A stretch of 53,789 nt of DNA from Pseudomonadota bacterium (GTDB taxonomy: Bacteria; Pseudomonadota; Gammaproteobacteria; Steroidobacterales; Steroidobacteraceae): positions 1 through 53,789 of the forward strand of contig JAEWBG010000069.1 in NCBI GenBank assembly GCA_023391335.1, read 5' to 3'. The notes beneath the pieces are model-generated. The model did not search any database, had not been told where the DNA came from, and was given only the letters and a program-made list of their open reading frames with translations. A program made the translations under genes and the position numbers. Shown piece by piece: positions 43,445 through 51,740 of this stretch. How positions within the stretch are numbered: position 1 is the stretch's first letter; every line of letters starts with the position of its first letter.

Positions 43445-43766
43445 GGCCAGACGCAACACAAAGAACGCAAGGATGTGTGATGTGTAAGGTGTCACGTGTA
43501 AGGGACAACTCTTGGCGCCAACGGTCAACGCTCAACCGAGAACCGACAGAACGAACATAAAGAACACAAGGAGCCATAAAGAGCACATAGAAGAATGAGT
43601 AGAGCGCCGGTGTCACCTGTAAGCAGCAACGTCTTACTCCGAACCCTCAACGGTCAACCGAGAACCGCAAGTAGTGTGCTGCGTAAGGTGTCACGTGTAA
43701 CGGCCGACCTCTTACTGCCGGCTCTTAACGCTCAACCGCCTTTGCGCGCTTTGTGTTGCGTCCGGT
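43445..43766. repeat. Inverted CACAAAG-type element with internal heptad arrays
   Basis: Left end 43445-43470 carries CAGACGCAACACAAAG; right end 43745-43766 is the inverse, CTTTGTGTTGCGTCCGG. Between them lie GTGTNNN heptads (43474-43502, 43674-43702), NAACNNN heptads (43518-43546, 43638-43667, 43711-43740) and a CACAAAG-type array (43551-43590). The left end starts about 24 bases after the membrane protein stop. This is the best example of a bounded element with inverted ends and internal arrays; it has no open reading frame of note. Confidence 0.78.
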
Positions 43767-43823
43767 CGCCCGTCATTGGCGGCTAAAACAAAATTCACAC
43801 ATACCCAGAGACGTGGCGATCAT

Positions 43824-43920
43824 TGCCGCCAACCGCCAACCGCGCCGCACAGCGATGTGCTAATGCCGCGGAAGGCAGGATGCCGTGAGCGGCCTAACCC
43901 CTAACCCCTAACCGCTAACG
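43824..43920. repeat. NAACNNN heptad arrays upstream of the 43961 gene
   Basis: Units of CCAACCG are repeated at 43824-43843. A cleaner array at 43893-43920 has CTAACCC twice, then CTAACCG and CTAACG. The resemblance to a telomere repeat is superficial. The array ends about 40 bases before the GTG start of the next gene and may therefore overlap its promoter. Confidence 0.7.
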
Positions 43921-43960
43921 TCAGCTAAGATCGCGCGGGGACTTCGAAGCAGGGCAACAC

Positions 43961-45166
43961 GTGATCCATTTCTTGCGAGGCGCGGCCTCTCGCGCGGCAT
44001 TGCTGTTTGTCGTTCTTTCAGGCACTGCCAATGCGGCATTCATCGATGACTTCAATTCGCCGCAACTAGCGATCGATTCGAACGCCAGCAAGGGGTGGGC
44101 GTTCTTCACGGGCGATGGCACCGCGACGATGACCTTCGACAAGGGCGGTGAGGGTTACGCGACGATGCACGTCGATGGCACGACGGATCGGCGCGGCATC
44201 TGGTGGGCGTTGATCAAGCGCGACGTTTCGGAGGGGCTCAATACCAAGTTGCTCGATCGGCCCGGCTACGCAATCCGCATCGAAGCGCGAGTGCGGCTAC
44301 ACACAGCGCCACGTCGCATCAATCTGAGTCTGAACACGCCGCACACGAGTGACTTCCACAAGGACCTCACCGAATTCGATTTCGACGATACCGAGTGGCA
44401 CACGATCAGCTTCACCGATCCCGATCTGCACGTGAAACCCGGCGAACCGGTGTATGCGCAACTCGCGATGATGGATTGGGGTTTGGAGAAGTACGCGGTG
44501 GACATCGACTACTTCAAAGTCGATGTGGTGAACGTAAAGCGTGCTGGCCCGGATCTGGGTGTGCTCGTTCCTTATCATCCGCCGGTCGCGGACCCGAAGA
44601 GCTTTCACGAGTCTGTCAGTGTCGTGCACGACGCGACCATCGATCTCGCCAATCCCGATGTGAACCTAAACAACTGGTACGTGCGCGAGGGTTCTGAGAA
44701 CAAGCGCATCGTGACGATCAATGGAACGCAGTACGCAATACTTCGCTTCGATCTCAGCGCATTCAAGGGAAAGCACATCGCCGACCACGGTTTGCTGGAA
44801 GTGACCACTCAGTCGGTTCAGCGTACAGCCGATGAGATCAAAGACTTCGGTCAACTTAGGGTTGTCGAGATCTTAGGCGGCGATCCGAGCTGGGATCAAA
44901 AGACCGTCACTGTCGCTTCCCTGTGTAAGGGTCAGCCGATCACGCGAGTGCTGAACACGCAGATGATCATCGATTGGCCGATCGCCGAAGGGGACGGTGC
45001 AAAAACTTACTTCACGATCTCGAAACCCGTCTTGCAGCGCCTGATCGACGGGAAGACGTTAGGGATAGCCATCAAACCGTTGGGGTCGATCAATGCATCG
45101 ATCTATTCGATGGAGCAGGATGGCGGTGCCTCTGCGGCACGTCTGTTGTTCAACCTCGCGAACTGA
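43961..45166 (+). CDS. Exported beta-sandwich protein, possibly carbohydrate-binding
   Basis: A 401-residue exported protein starting at GTG with AGGG upstream; the signal peptide is about RAALLFVVLSGTANA. Residues about 27-190 look like a concanavalin/CBM-type beta-sandwich (FIDDFNSPQLAIDS, GYATMHVDGTTDRRGIWWALIKRDV). Residues about 215-400 resemble a DNRLRE-type beta-sandwich domain (DATIDLANPDVNLNNWYVREG, YAILRFDLSAFKGKHIADHGLLEV). I cannot name a substrate. The next gene starts 33 bases downstream and also begins with a beta-sandwich region, suggesting that the two act together outside the cell or in the periplasm. Confidence 0.72.
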   Translation: MIHFLRGAASRAALLFVVLSGTANAAFIDDFNSPQLAIDSNASKGWAFFTGDGTATMTFDKGGEGYATMHVDGTTDRRGIWWALIKRDVSEGLNTKLLDRPGYAIRIEARVRLHTAPRRINLSLNTPHTSDFHKDLTEFDFDDTEWHTISFTDPDLHVKPGEPVYAQLAMMDWGLEKYAVDIDYFKVDVVNVKRAGPDLGVLVPYHPPVADPKSFHESVSVVHDATIDLANPDVNLNNWYVREGSENKRIVTINGTQYAILRFDLSAFKGKHIADHGLLEVTTQSVQRTADEIKDFGQLRVVEILGGDPSWDQKTVTVASLCKGQPITRVLNTQMIIDWPIAEGDGAKTYFTISKPVLQRLIDGKTLGIAIKPLGSINASIYSMEQDGGASAARLLFNLAN

Positions 45167-45199
45167 TCTAGCACAGTCCGCCTTCTGATCCGAATCGCA

Positions 45200-48100
45200 A
45201 TGAAACTAACGATCGGCGCGTTTGCGCTTTGCTTCCTCACCCTTGGTGCGAGTTCTCATGCCGAAGAGACGAATGCGCTCTCGGTATTTAGGTCTTCGCA
45301 AGGTTGGACAACGGCAACGTCCGCCTCGATTGAGAACGGCCGGTTAGTTCTAAGCGGCGCAGCTGAAACCGGGGAGATTGTCGCGAGTCCAGATCCTAAG
45401 CAGTCCGAGCCGCTCGTCACCAAGCCCATACTCGCCGACAGTGTGCTCACGTTCGACTATCTCGTCCCCTCCGGTGCGACAGTGAAACTGTTCCTCCAAG
45501 GTCGCTATCCCGTAGCGCTGCGTAGCGATGACGGCAAATGGCACACGTTCCGCGCCTTGCTGCGTGCGCCGCGATTCGATATGGCTCGCAACAAAACCGC
45601 GAATGCGTTCCTGTTGGACCTGCGAGTCGACGACGCGGTCATCGCTAAGGATCAGATCCTGACGGTCGGTACCGACGCGCCAATCGCGAAAGAAGAACCG
45701 CGCGGCCCCGCTGTGATCGACGCAAAACAAGCAGCAGTGGCCTTCCGAAATTTCAAATACCGCACCGCAGACCTCGAGAATGTCAGCGTCCCAACAACGC
45801 AGGGCGGCAAGTCGAACGTCGCGGAGTTGGTCGATTTCGTCGCTCTGGGAAAAGACACATTCGAATCAGTCGGGTGCGCTGCGTGTCACATCGTGTCGAA
45901 GGATGCGAACGCGGTGAGCACCGGTCCGAATTTGTTCGGGCTGTTTCGTCGCGAGCCGCGCATGCGCGAAGTCGCGGAAGGCGAGGAACGCAATCGGTTT
46001 AGCGTCAAAGCAGACCGCGCGTACTTGCATAGAAGTGTGCGCGCTCCATCAGACCAGCTCGCGGTGGCGGAATCGGGAACACGCAAAGGGCAACCCTACG
46101 AGCCAGTGATGCCCGCGTTCACGTCCGAGACGCTCAGCGACATCCAGCTAGACGCGATTGGCGCGTATCTCATGACGCTGAACGAGCCGATGGAGCAGGG
46201 CCCCGCCGTGCAATTGCTGCCGAAGTCGGGCGCGGAGCACTACGATCCAGTCGCCGATCGGTTCCAATTGCTCGTCGACGACGAGTTGCGGATTCAACGC
46301 GGACCGCTCCCAGGCGTGTCCGCGCGTGCGATTCACGTGGGTCAGGTGAATGGCGTCAATTATTCGTTCGACCCACGCATTCTCGGAATCGCGAAGGTGT
46401 GGCAGGGCGGCTTTCTCGATCGAAGCGGGGAGTTGCTCAATCGTGGAGGCAAAGGATTCAAAACGGGCTTTGAAAGCCGCGAGATTGGCTTGGGCACGCG
46501 CGATTACTTGTTCGCGCCGTTGAGCGCTGCTGGAGAGCTGATCGACTTCACCTTCAAAGACGTCAAATTCGGCGATGCGCAAAGCGCTCATGACGCTCTG
46601 TACAGCAAGGAAGATCATCTCGCGAAGCTTGCCGCCATTGACGCGCAGTTCTTGGGATATGAGAAGCCTTCCAAACAAAAAGATGCCGCGCCCACGTTCA
46701 TGTATCGCGTCGGGAAGAACGCGCTAAACGTGACAACGTCGATCGGCGCAGATGGAAGCTTGACGATTCAGGTCGAGGGCGAGCGAGCCGTACCGCAGAC
46801 ATTCGCAATCAACACCGATGTGATGAGCGAGGTGAAAGTCCAGGGCGGGCAAGTCAGTGCAGATCATTGGACACTGCCCGCGGGGAGTTCGGCTGCGAGC
46901 CTGCATGCGAAGCTCGCGCTGGCGCGCAATGTCTGGCATGCGCCTGCTGCCACGTTCGACTATCGCAAACAGGCGGTGGAGATTGTTCCGGCAAAGGCTT
47001 CGCTGCCGGCGGGCTATAGCATCGAAAGCTACAACTCACCGAAAGATAATTACGGCCGCGATCAACTATTCGAAGCATTGGGTCTCGCACTTGCCCCAGA
47101 CGGCACTGTGATCGTGGCGACACGAACGGCGGGAGTGTGGCGAATCAAGAACGGCGAATGGCGCCTTTTCGCAGAAGGCATGTTCGATAGTTTGGGTGTA
47201 CTGCTCGAATCGAAAGATGGCAGCACTATCGTCGTGGGTCAGAAGCCGGAGCTCACGCGAATCTCGGATACCGACGGCGACGGCATCGCGGATCGATATC
47301 AAACGCTGTTCGATGCGCACACGTATCACGGCAACTATCACAACTACATGCACGGCCCGGTGCGCGGAGCCGATGGTGCGTACTACATCAATATCAATCT
47401 CGCACACGCAGACGACGGCTCGACCTACAAGGCAGGCGGTTTGTTCATGGGAAGCTCCGGTGGGTTTGCGGGTTGGAGCATCCGCGTGGAGCCGAACGGG
47501 AAGTTCACACCCTGGGCGAATGGGATGCGCAGTCCTGCTGGAATGGCGCTCGCGCCTGATGGACGAATTTGGTACGCGGAAAATCAAGGCGAATACGTCG
47601 CGACGTCGAAGCTGTTCGTCCTCGAGCGGGATGCCTTCTATGGGCATCCCTCAAGTCTCGTCGATCTGCCAGGCATGACGCCCGACTCGCCCGAGATTGC
47701 GTGGAGCAACGTCGCATCGCGTCGTGCTCGGCCTGTAGTCCTCTTTCCTCACAACCGCGTAGCAAATTCGCCCGGCAATCCAGTGTGGGATACAACCAAG
47801 GGAAAATTCGGCGCATTCGCCGGGCAGATGTTTATTGGCGATCAAACGCAGTCGAACCTTCTGCGCGTCGTCGTCGAGCGCGTGAACGGAGTGGAACAGG
47901 GCAGCGTGATGCCATTTATGAGTGGCTTGGAGTCCGGTGTCATGCGACCGCTGTTCCTGCCCGATTCGAGTTTGTTGTTGGGACAAACCGGCCGCGGCTG
48001 GCAAGCAAAAGGCGGTCACGTTGCGAGTCTGCAGCGAGTACGTTGGGACGGCCATACGATCGCGCCCGCGATCAAAGCGATGTCGGCTATACGTCAGGGA

Positions 48101-48436
48101 TTCAGATTCGAACTGACCCGGCCGCTGAGTGCGAACGTCACAACCGAACAGCTTGCATCCGCATTGCAACTCGAATCGTGGGTCTATCGCGACGCGCCGG
48201 ATTACGGTTCGGATGAACTCGATCTACATCCGGAAGGGGTCAAGAGCGTTCGCATCGCGCGTGACCGAAAGAGCATCGAGATCGACCTTGCGTCGATCGA
48301 ACAGCCTCAAGTTCATCCGCAACGGACTGCCCGCGTGTATCACGCGAAGCTGTCCGCTGATGGATTGTTCGCTGATCCTGCCCCAGAGAAGATGGAAGCG
48401 TATTACACGTTGTATTCGTTTCCGTTGGCGAGATAA
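45200..48436 (+). CDS. Exported cytochrome c / beta-propeller dehydrogenase-like protein
   Basis: A 1078-residue periplasmic protein with signal peptide ending SSHAEE. Domain order: beta-sandwich resembling the 3-keto-disaccharide hydrolase/laminin-G type (about 25-190), a class-I cytochrome c domain with haem motif CAACH (Cys226, Cys229, His230) and a likely axial Met in PVMPAF, a DUF6797-like region (about 340-600), and a C-terminal beta-propeller (about 610-1000) with DTDGDGIADRY, GNYHNYMHGPVRGADGAYYININ and NGMRSPAGMALAPDGRIWYAENQGEY. The propeller is of the soluble glucose/sorbosone dehydrogenase type, so an electron path from sugar oxidation to haem is plausible. This architecture is one I associate mainly with Planctomycetes and Verrucomicrobia. 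Confidence 0.85.
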   Translation: MKLTIGAFALCFLTLGASSHAEETNALSVFRSSQGWTTATSASIENGRLVLSGAAETGEIVASPDPKQSEPLVTKPILADSVLTFDYLVPSGATVKLFLQGRYPVALRSDDGKWHTFRALLRAPRFDMARNKTANAFLLDLRVDDAVIAKDQILTVGTDAPIAKEEPRGPAVIDAKQAAVAFRNFKYRTADLENVSVPTTQGGKSNVAELVDFVALGKDTFESVGCAACHIVSKDANAVSTGPNLFGLFRREPRMREVAEGEERNRFSVKADRAYLHRSVRAPSDQLAVAESGTRKGQPYEPVMPAFTSETLSDIQLDAIGAYLMTLNEPMEQGPAVQLLPKSGAEHYDPVADRFQLLVDDELRIQRGPLPGVSARAIHVGQVNGVNYSFDPRILGIAKVWQGGFLDRSGELLNRGGKGFKTGFESREIGLGTRDYLFAPLSAAGELIDFTFKDVKFGDAQSAHDALYSKEDHLAKLAAIDAQFLGYEKPSKQKDAAPTFMYRVGKNALNVTTSIGADGSLTIQVEGERAVPQTFAINTDVMSEVKVQGGQVSADHWTLPAGSSAASLHAKLALARNVWHAPAATFDYRKQAVEIVPAKASLPAGYSIESYNSPKDNYGRDQLFEALGLALAPDGTVIVATRTAGVWRIKNGEWRLFAEGMFDSLGVLLESKDGSTIVVGQKPELTRISDTDGDGIADRYQTLFDAHTYHGNYHNYMHGPVRGADGAYYININLAHADDGSTYKAGGLFMGSSGGFAGWSIRVEPNGKFTPWANGMRSPAGMALAPDGRIWYAENQGEYVATSKLFVLERDAFYGHPSSLVDLPGMTPDSPEIAWSNVASRRARPVVLFPHNRVANSPGNPVWDTTKGKFGAFAGQMFIGDQTQSNLLRVVVERVNGVEQGSVMPFMSGLESGVMRPLFLPDSSLLLGQTGRGWQAKGGHVASLQRVRWDGHTIAPAIKAMSAIRQGFRFELTRPLSANVTTEQLASALQLESWVYRDAPDYGSDELDLHPEGVKSVRIARDRKSIEIDLASIEQPQVHPQRTARVYHAKLSADGLFADPAPEKMEAYYTLYSFPLAR

Positions 48437-48443
48437 CAAGAGC

Positions 48444-48616
48444 TTTCACACGGAGGACACGGAGTAAAAAAGTGGACGAACGCTTCGCAGTTGTCCGTTG
48501 ACGTCATTGCCAGGGATCTCTTACCGCCAACTGCAAACGGTCAACTGTGAACGGGCATGCATCCTCACTCCCCTCTCCCTTGACGAAGTCGATGGGAGAG
48601 GGTTGGGGAGAGGGTG
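48444..48616. repeat. CACGGAG array, AAC heptads and a G-rich hairpin after the cytochrome gene
   Basis: The 315-bp gap starts with TTTCACACGGAGGACACGGA (48443-48464), seven bases beyond the cytochrome gene stop. NAACNNN heptads follow at 48526-48555 (AACTGCA, AACGGTC, AACTGTG, AACGGGC). A hairpin at 48566-48616 pairs CCCTCTCCC with GGGAGAGGG and is flanked by further complementary C- and G-rich stretches; this last type resembles the widespread CCCTCTCCC...GGGAGAGGG repeat. The rest of the gap to 48751 shows nothing I can name. Confidence 0.75.
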
Positions 48617-48751
48617 ACTCTGAATCGCGCATCTCAGGAGTGCGAGTGAAAAACAGCGGCCGCGAGTCGCGATGAGCCTTAGGGTCACTGCGAATCTCAC
48701 GCGGGTGTGAGTATGATCGGCGCGACGACTGCCAATAAATGGAGACTTCAA

Positions 48752-49219
48752 ATGCGCAACGTCGTGAAAGGCATTCTCGCTGTGTCTGTGCTCCTGGTAT
48801 CGCAGGCAGGTTCTAGCGCCGAAATTTCTGAGGCGTCGCTTCGTGCTGCGGATGCAGAACAGATGCGAATCATCGTAGAAGGCGATGCGAAGGCTCAGAG
48901 TGAGTTCATGCATCCAAACTACATCCTCAACGGGCCGTCCAATCGAGTGTTGAGAAAGGCCGTGCTTGTCGAGATGCTCGCTCACGGAAAAATGGCGAGT
49001 GAGCGCTTCGAAAGAACGATCGAGGGCACGGCCATTACCGGCAACATCGGCATCGTCATGGGCAGCGAAATCGTGCGTCCAAGCAAAAATAGCAACTTGG
49101 GTCAGAAGTTCGGCGAGCGCGATCTCAGCAGGCGCTTCACCAACGTGTTCATTTTCGAGAACGGTGGGTGGCGGTTCCTCGCTCGGCAAGCCAGCGTCGT
49201 TGAATCTCCGGGGAAGTGA
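48752..49219 (+). CDS. Exported SnoaL/NTF2-like (DUF4440-type) protein
   Basis: A 155-residue protein with GGAGA upstream of the ATG and a signal peptide MRNVVKGILAVSVLLVSQAGSSA. The remainder has the NTF2-like pattern: an N-terminal helix (LRAADAEQMRIIVEGDAKAQSEFMHPNYIL), then curved strands (FERTIEGTAITGNIGIVMGSEIV and FTNVFIFENGGWRFLARQASVV). Such proteins often bind small hydrophobic molecules, but no catalytic residues can be assigned. Probably periplasmic. Confidence 0.85.
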   Translation: MRNVVKGILAVSVLLVSQAGSSAEISEASLRAADAEQMRIIVEGDAKAQSEFMHPNYILNGPSNRVLRKAVLVEMLAHGKMASERFERTIEGTAITGNIGIVMGSEIVRPSKNSNLGQKFGERDLSRRFTNVFIFENGGWRFLARQASVVESPGK

Positions 49220-49304
49220 TCTAGCTTCTGGTCGGGGCTGTAGCGCCATGAAGTACCCGCAACGCAGGGGCAGCACGACAGGAACAAAGGGAGCGCAGTG
49301 ACCT

Positions 49305-49541
49305 ATGGTGGGAAACAATATTCGGCAGAGCGCACCGTACGGCCGATTGCTGCGGTGGATTTTATCCCTCTGGTTCGTAGGCATGGTCGGCTCGCTCTTG
49401 GCTATGAGTCGGCTCCTAAATGAATCGCCTTTCCAGCGACGCAATCTCATGATGTGGGTTCTTGTTATCTGGAGCTCGGTGGTGACGCTGCGCACGGTCG
49501 TTCGGTTTTTCAAGAGCAGCCCCGAAGAGCGGGGCGATTAA
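49305..49541 (+). CDS. Small two-helix membrane protein
   Basis: A 78-residue frame with two hydrophobic stretches (LLRWILSLWFVGMVGSLLAM and LMMWVLVIWSSVVTLRTVV) and a charged C-terminus. No family recognised. There is a purine-rich GGGAGCGCAG stretch about 10 bases upstream of the ATG. Membrane topology gives moderate support for a real gene. Confidence 0.5.
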   Translation: MVGNNIRQSAPYGRLLRWILSLWFVGMVGSLLAMSRLLNESPFQRRNLMMWVLVIWSSVVTLRTVVRFFKSSPEERGD

Positions 49542-49626
49542 GGATTGGGCGAGCGCGTGGAAAGTGAGTCGCGCAAGTGGGGCTGCATCAAGCCTCCACC
49601 GTGTTTGCAGAACCAGATCGCAAGCC

Positions 49627-50073
49627 ATGAGCCATAGCACACTGATCGTTGCGCCTGTTGTTGATGCCGAACGGGTCGCTGCGATGACTAATCTCGAAAA
49701 CGAAAAATATCCTCACTTCCATTGCGGGAATTTGGATGCGGGCATCTTTGGGCAAGTGTTTTGGCAGGCCCTTGGCGGCGAGCATCGAGTGGACGCATCC
49801 TCGCGCATTGAGATCGTGCACTCTTGTTCTACTGATGCCGGTTCTGTCATCGTGCATGCGATTCCCCGGTTGCTTTCCGAGCGGTACGCTCGATTGACTA
49901 ATGCAGAGATCGACGAGTTAGCCTCGAGCTGGTCGGAGGCTGACGGCTACATACGCATCCCTCGATCATCAGAGTTCAATGGACGCGTCATGAGAGAAAT
50001 CGCCTGTCTCGCAAGACTCGCCCTGGAAAGAAACCAAGCGATCTTGGTTCGCACCTGTTTCCGTCGGTCATAG
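49627..50073 (+). CDS. Hypothetical cytosolic protein
   Basis: A 148-residue frame starting MSHSTLIVAPVVDAERVAAM. The upstream extension to 49564 is rich in Arg and Ser and looks non-coding. The sequence has normal amino-acid composition and predicted alternating helices and strands (SSRIEIVHSCSTDAGSVIVHAIPRLL, NAEIDELASSWSEADGYIRI), with no signal peptide or membrane segment. I recognise no family. It lies 85 bases after the small membrane protein and 24 bases before the next gene, so the three may be one transcript. Confidence 0.6.
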   Translation: MSHSTLIVAPVVDAERVAAMTNLENEKYPHFHCGNLDAGIFGQVFWQALGGEHRVDASSRIEIVHSCSTDAGSVIVHAIPRLLSERYARLTNAEIDELASSWSEADGYIRIPRSSEFNGRVMREIACLARLALERNQAILVRTCFRRS

Positions 50074-50097
50074 AGAACTGCATTCGAGCGAGTGTCC

Positions 50098-50583
50098 ATG
50101 GCGACCCTGAATTCGGGTGAACGATCTGCGGCTGAGGTCTGGAGGCAGACACGGATTCCAGTCGTCTATCGCCGCGGCGGCAGCAACCCGCTGATGATTC
50201 GCATCCCATTTGCGCCAAACAATCGCGCTTGGCTCAGGGGTGATCGCCAACGTAAACCGCAGTGGAACGAGCGATTCAAGTGTTGGGAAACTCCGAAGTC
50301 GTGGTTCGATTCGGTCATTGCGCAGTGCATATATCGATATGGCCGGTGTTACGCGATCCAACCGTATAAGGCCCATGAGAAATGCGCTCCAGCGTGCTGG
50401 AACGCCTCGGGTTACGAATGCGAATGTTCCTGCCTTGGTGCGAACCACGGCGCTCAATCCCCGTCGGCCAAATGGCGCGTTGTTTCGGATACGTTTGCGA
50501 TTCGCTGGCACAGGACTGAACTGGCGTGTCGTCTGATCACAAGCACGGATGCGTTGGCGGCAAATGTGGTTCCAAATGGATGA
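50098..50583 (+). CDS. Cysteine-rich hypothetical protein
   Basis: A 161-residue protein from the ATG at 50098 (a GTG two codons upstream is possible). The middle contains a dense Cys/His cluster, YKAHEKCAPACWNASGYECE followed by CSCLGANHGAQ, which could bind a metal. The end, VSDTFAIRWHRTELACRLI, looks conserved in style. There is no export signal. I have seen similar small proteins near mobile elements but cannot give a family or function. It follows the preceding hypothetical gene by 24 bases. Confidence 0.68.
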   Translation: MATLNSGERSAAEVWRQTRIPVVYRRGGSNPLMIRIPFAPNNRAWLRGDRQRKPQWNERFKCWETPKSWFDSVIAQCIYRYGRCYAIQPYKAHEKCAPACWNASGYECECSCLGANHGAQSPSAKWRVVSDTFAIRWHRTELACRLITSTDALAANVVPNG

Positions 50584-50633
50584 GCGCATGGTTACACCAA
50601 CGCGATTGACGCTCGTAAGATAGATCGGCCTCT

Positions 50634-51701
50634 GTGAATCTCTCCCGTCGCGACTTCCTCAACGGCGCGGCACTGACCATCGGTGCCGGGCTCGCGCCTG
50701 TCGAGCAGCTTATTGCATCGACATCGTCCGACACTCACCGCAGCTCATTTCTCGGCAGTACCGATGCTTCGTATCGCGTGGCGCACGCACTGCGCGATGG
50801 CGCTTCCTTCAGTGTCAAAGGATTGTCCAGCGAAGGAGAAGTTGATCTAGTTGTAGTCGGCGCCGGAATTAGCGGCCTTGCGGCGGCGTACTACTTCCGA
50901 GTGGCCTATCCGCATTCTCGTATCCTCATCCTCGACAACAACGAAGACTTCGGTGGTCACGCCCGTCGTTGCGAGATGCATGTGGACGGTCGCTTGATTC
51001 TTGGGTACGGCGGCAGCGAGTCGATTCAATCGCCGCGAGGCATTTGGAGCGAAAGCGCTCTTGCGCTTTTGCGCGATCTCGGGGTTGACCTGGCGCAATT
51101 CGAAGCGGCGTTCGATCGCGATCTCTATCCCAACTTAGGTCTCTCGCGCGGCGTGCTCTTCAAACGAGAGCACTTCGGTGTGGACAAGCTTGTTACTGGC
51201 GATCCGACTCGAATGGTCGATGACGACATCGCGCCGAATCGCATGAATGCTCGCGATGCCAAAGAGTTCATTTCGGATTTCCCACTCAGCGCAAACGATC
51301 GCGAGGGCCGGATCGCGCTCTATGAAGAAATCCGCGACGTTTTACCAGGCGGCTCCGCGAAGGACAAAGCGGCGCAACTTTCGAAGATTAGCTATAGAGA
51401 TTTCCTCACTCGCTATTGGGGACTCAGCGATCGCGCCGCCGATACGTTTCAGAAGCGCCCGCATGATTTCTTTGCGCTCGGCATCGATGCAATCGCCGCC
51501 ATCGATGCTGCGAGCACTGGATATCCTGGATTCCAAGGATTGGGACTGAAGATGAGCGAGGAAGAGAATCGATTGAAGGCTGCGCGGCAGCCAATCGGCC
51601 GCATTACGATAGCGAACTCAGATTCGGCCGGCGCCGCTTACGCACATGCGGCGATCGATGAAGCTCGTCGTGCGGTTGATGAACTTCGCGGGATTGTGTG
51701 A
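50634..51701 (+). pseudogene. Tat-exported FAD protein (spermidine-dehydrogenase-like) with a large internal deletion
   Basis: The frame starts at GTG with a Tat motif (SRRDFLNGAALTIGAGLAP). A dinucleotide-binding motif (VDLVVVGAGISGLAAAYYFR) and LILDNNEDFGGHARR follow. Up to about residue 305 (TGYPGFQGLGLKM) the order matches flavoproteins of the NAD(P)-binding/spermidine dehydrogenase type, which are usually about 600-650 residues. The sequence then jumps to the extreme C-terminal FAD motif (ARQPIGRITIANSDSAGAAYAHAAIDEARRAV). About 270 residues of the usual middle part, including substrate-binding strands, are missing, yet the frame is intact. With 355 residues it is unlikely to be active. 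Family length is from memory. Confidence 0.7.
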
Positions 51702-51740
51702 AGCGCGAGCAACTGCGAAACGTTGTCAGCGACTCGTGGC

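Noticed and set aside
43893..43920. CTAACCC units as a telomere-like end or linear replicon feature
   Set aside because: Only about four units exist, within a chromosomal intergenic region, and they belong to the wider NAACNNN heptad family.
48521..49513. Minus-strand open frame of 330 codons opposite the NTF2-like and small membrane protein genes
   Set aside because: It has no recognisable domain, reads through repeats and is rich in Arg and His; the plus-strand genes have signal peptides, ribosome-binding sites and sensible composition.
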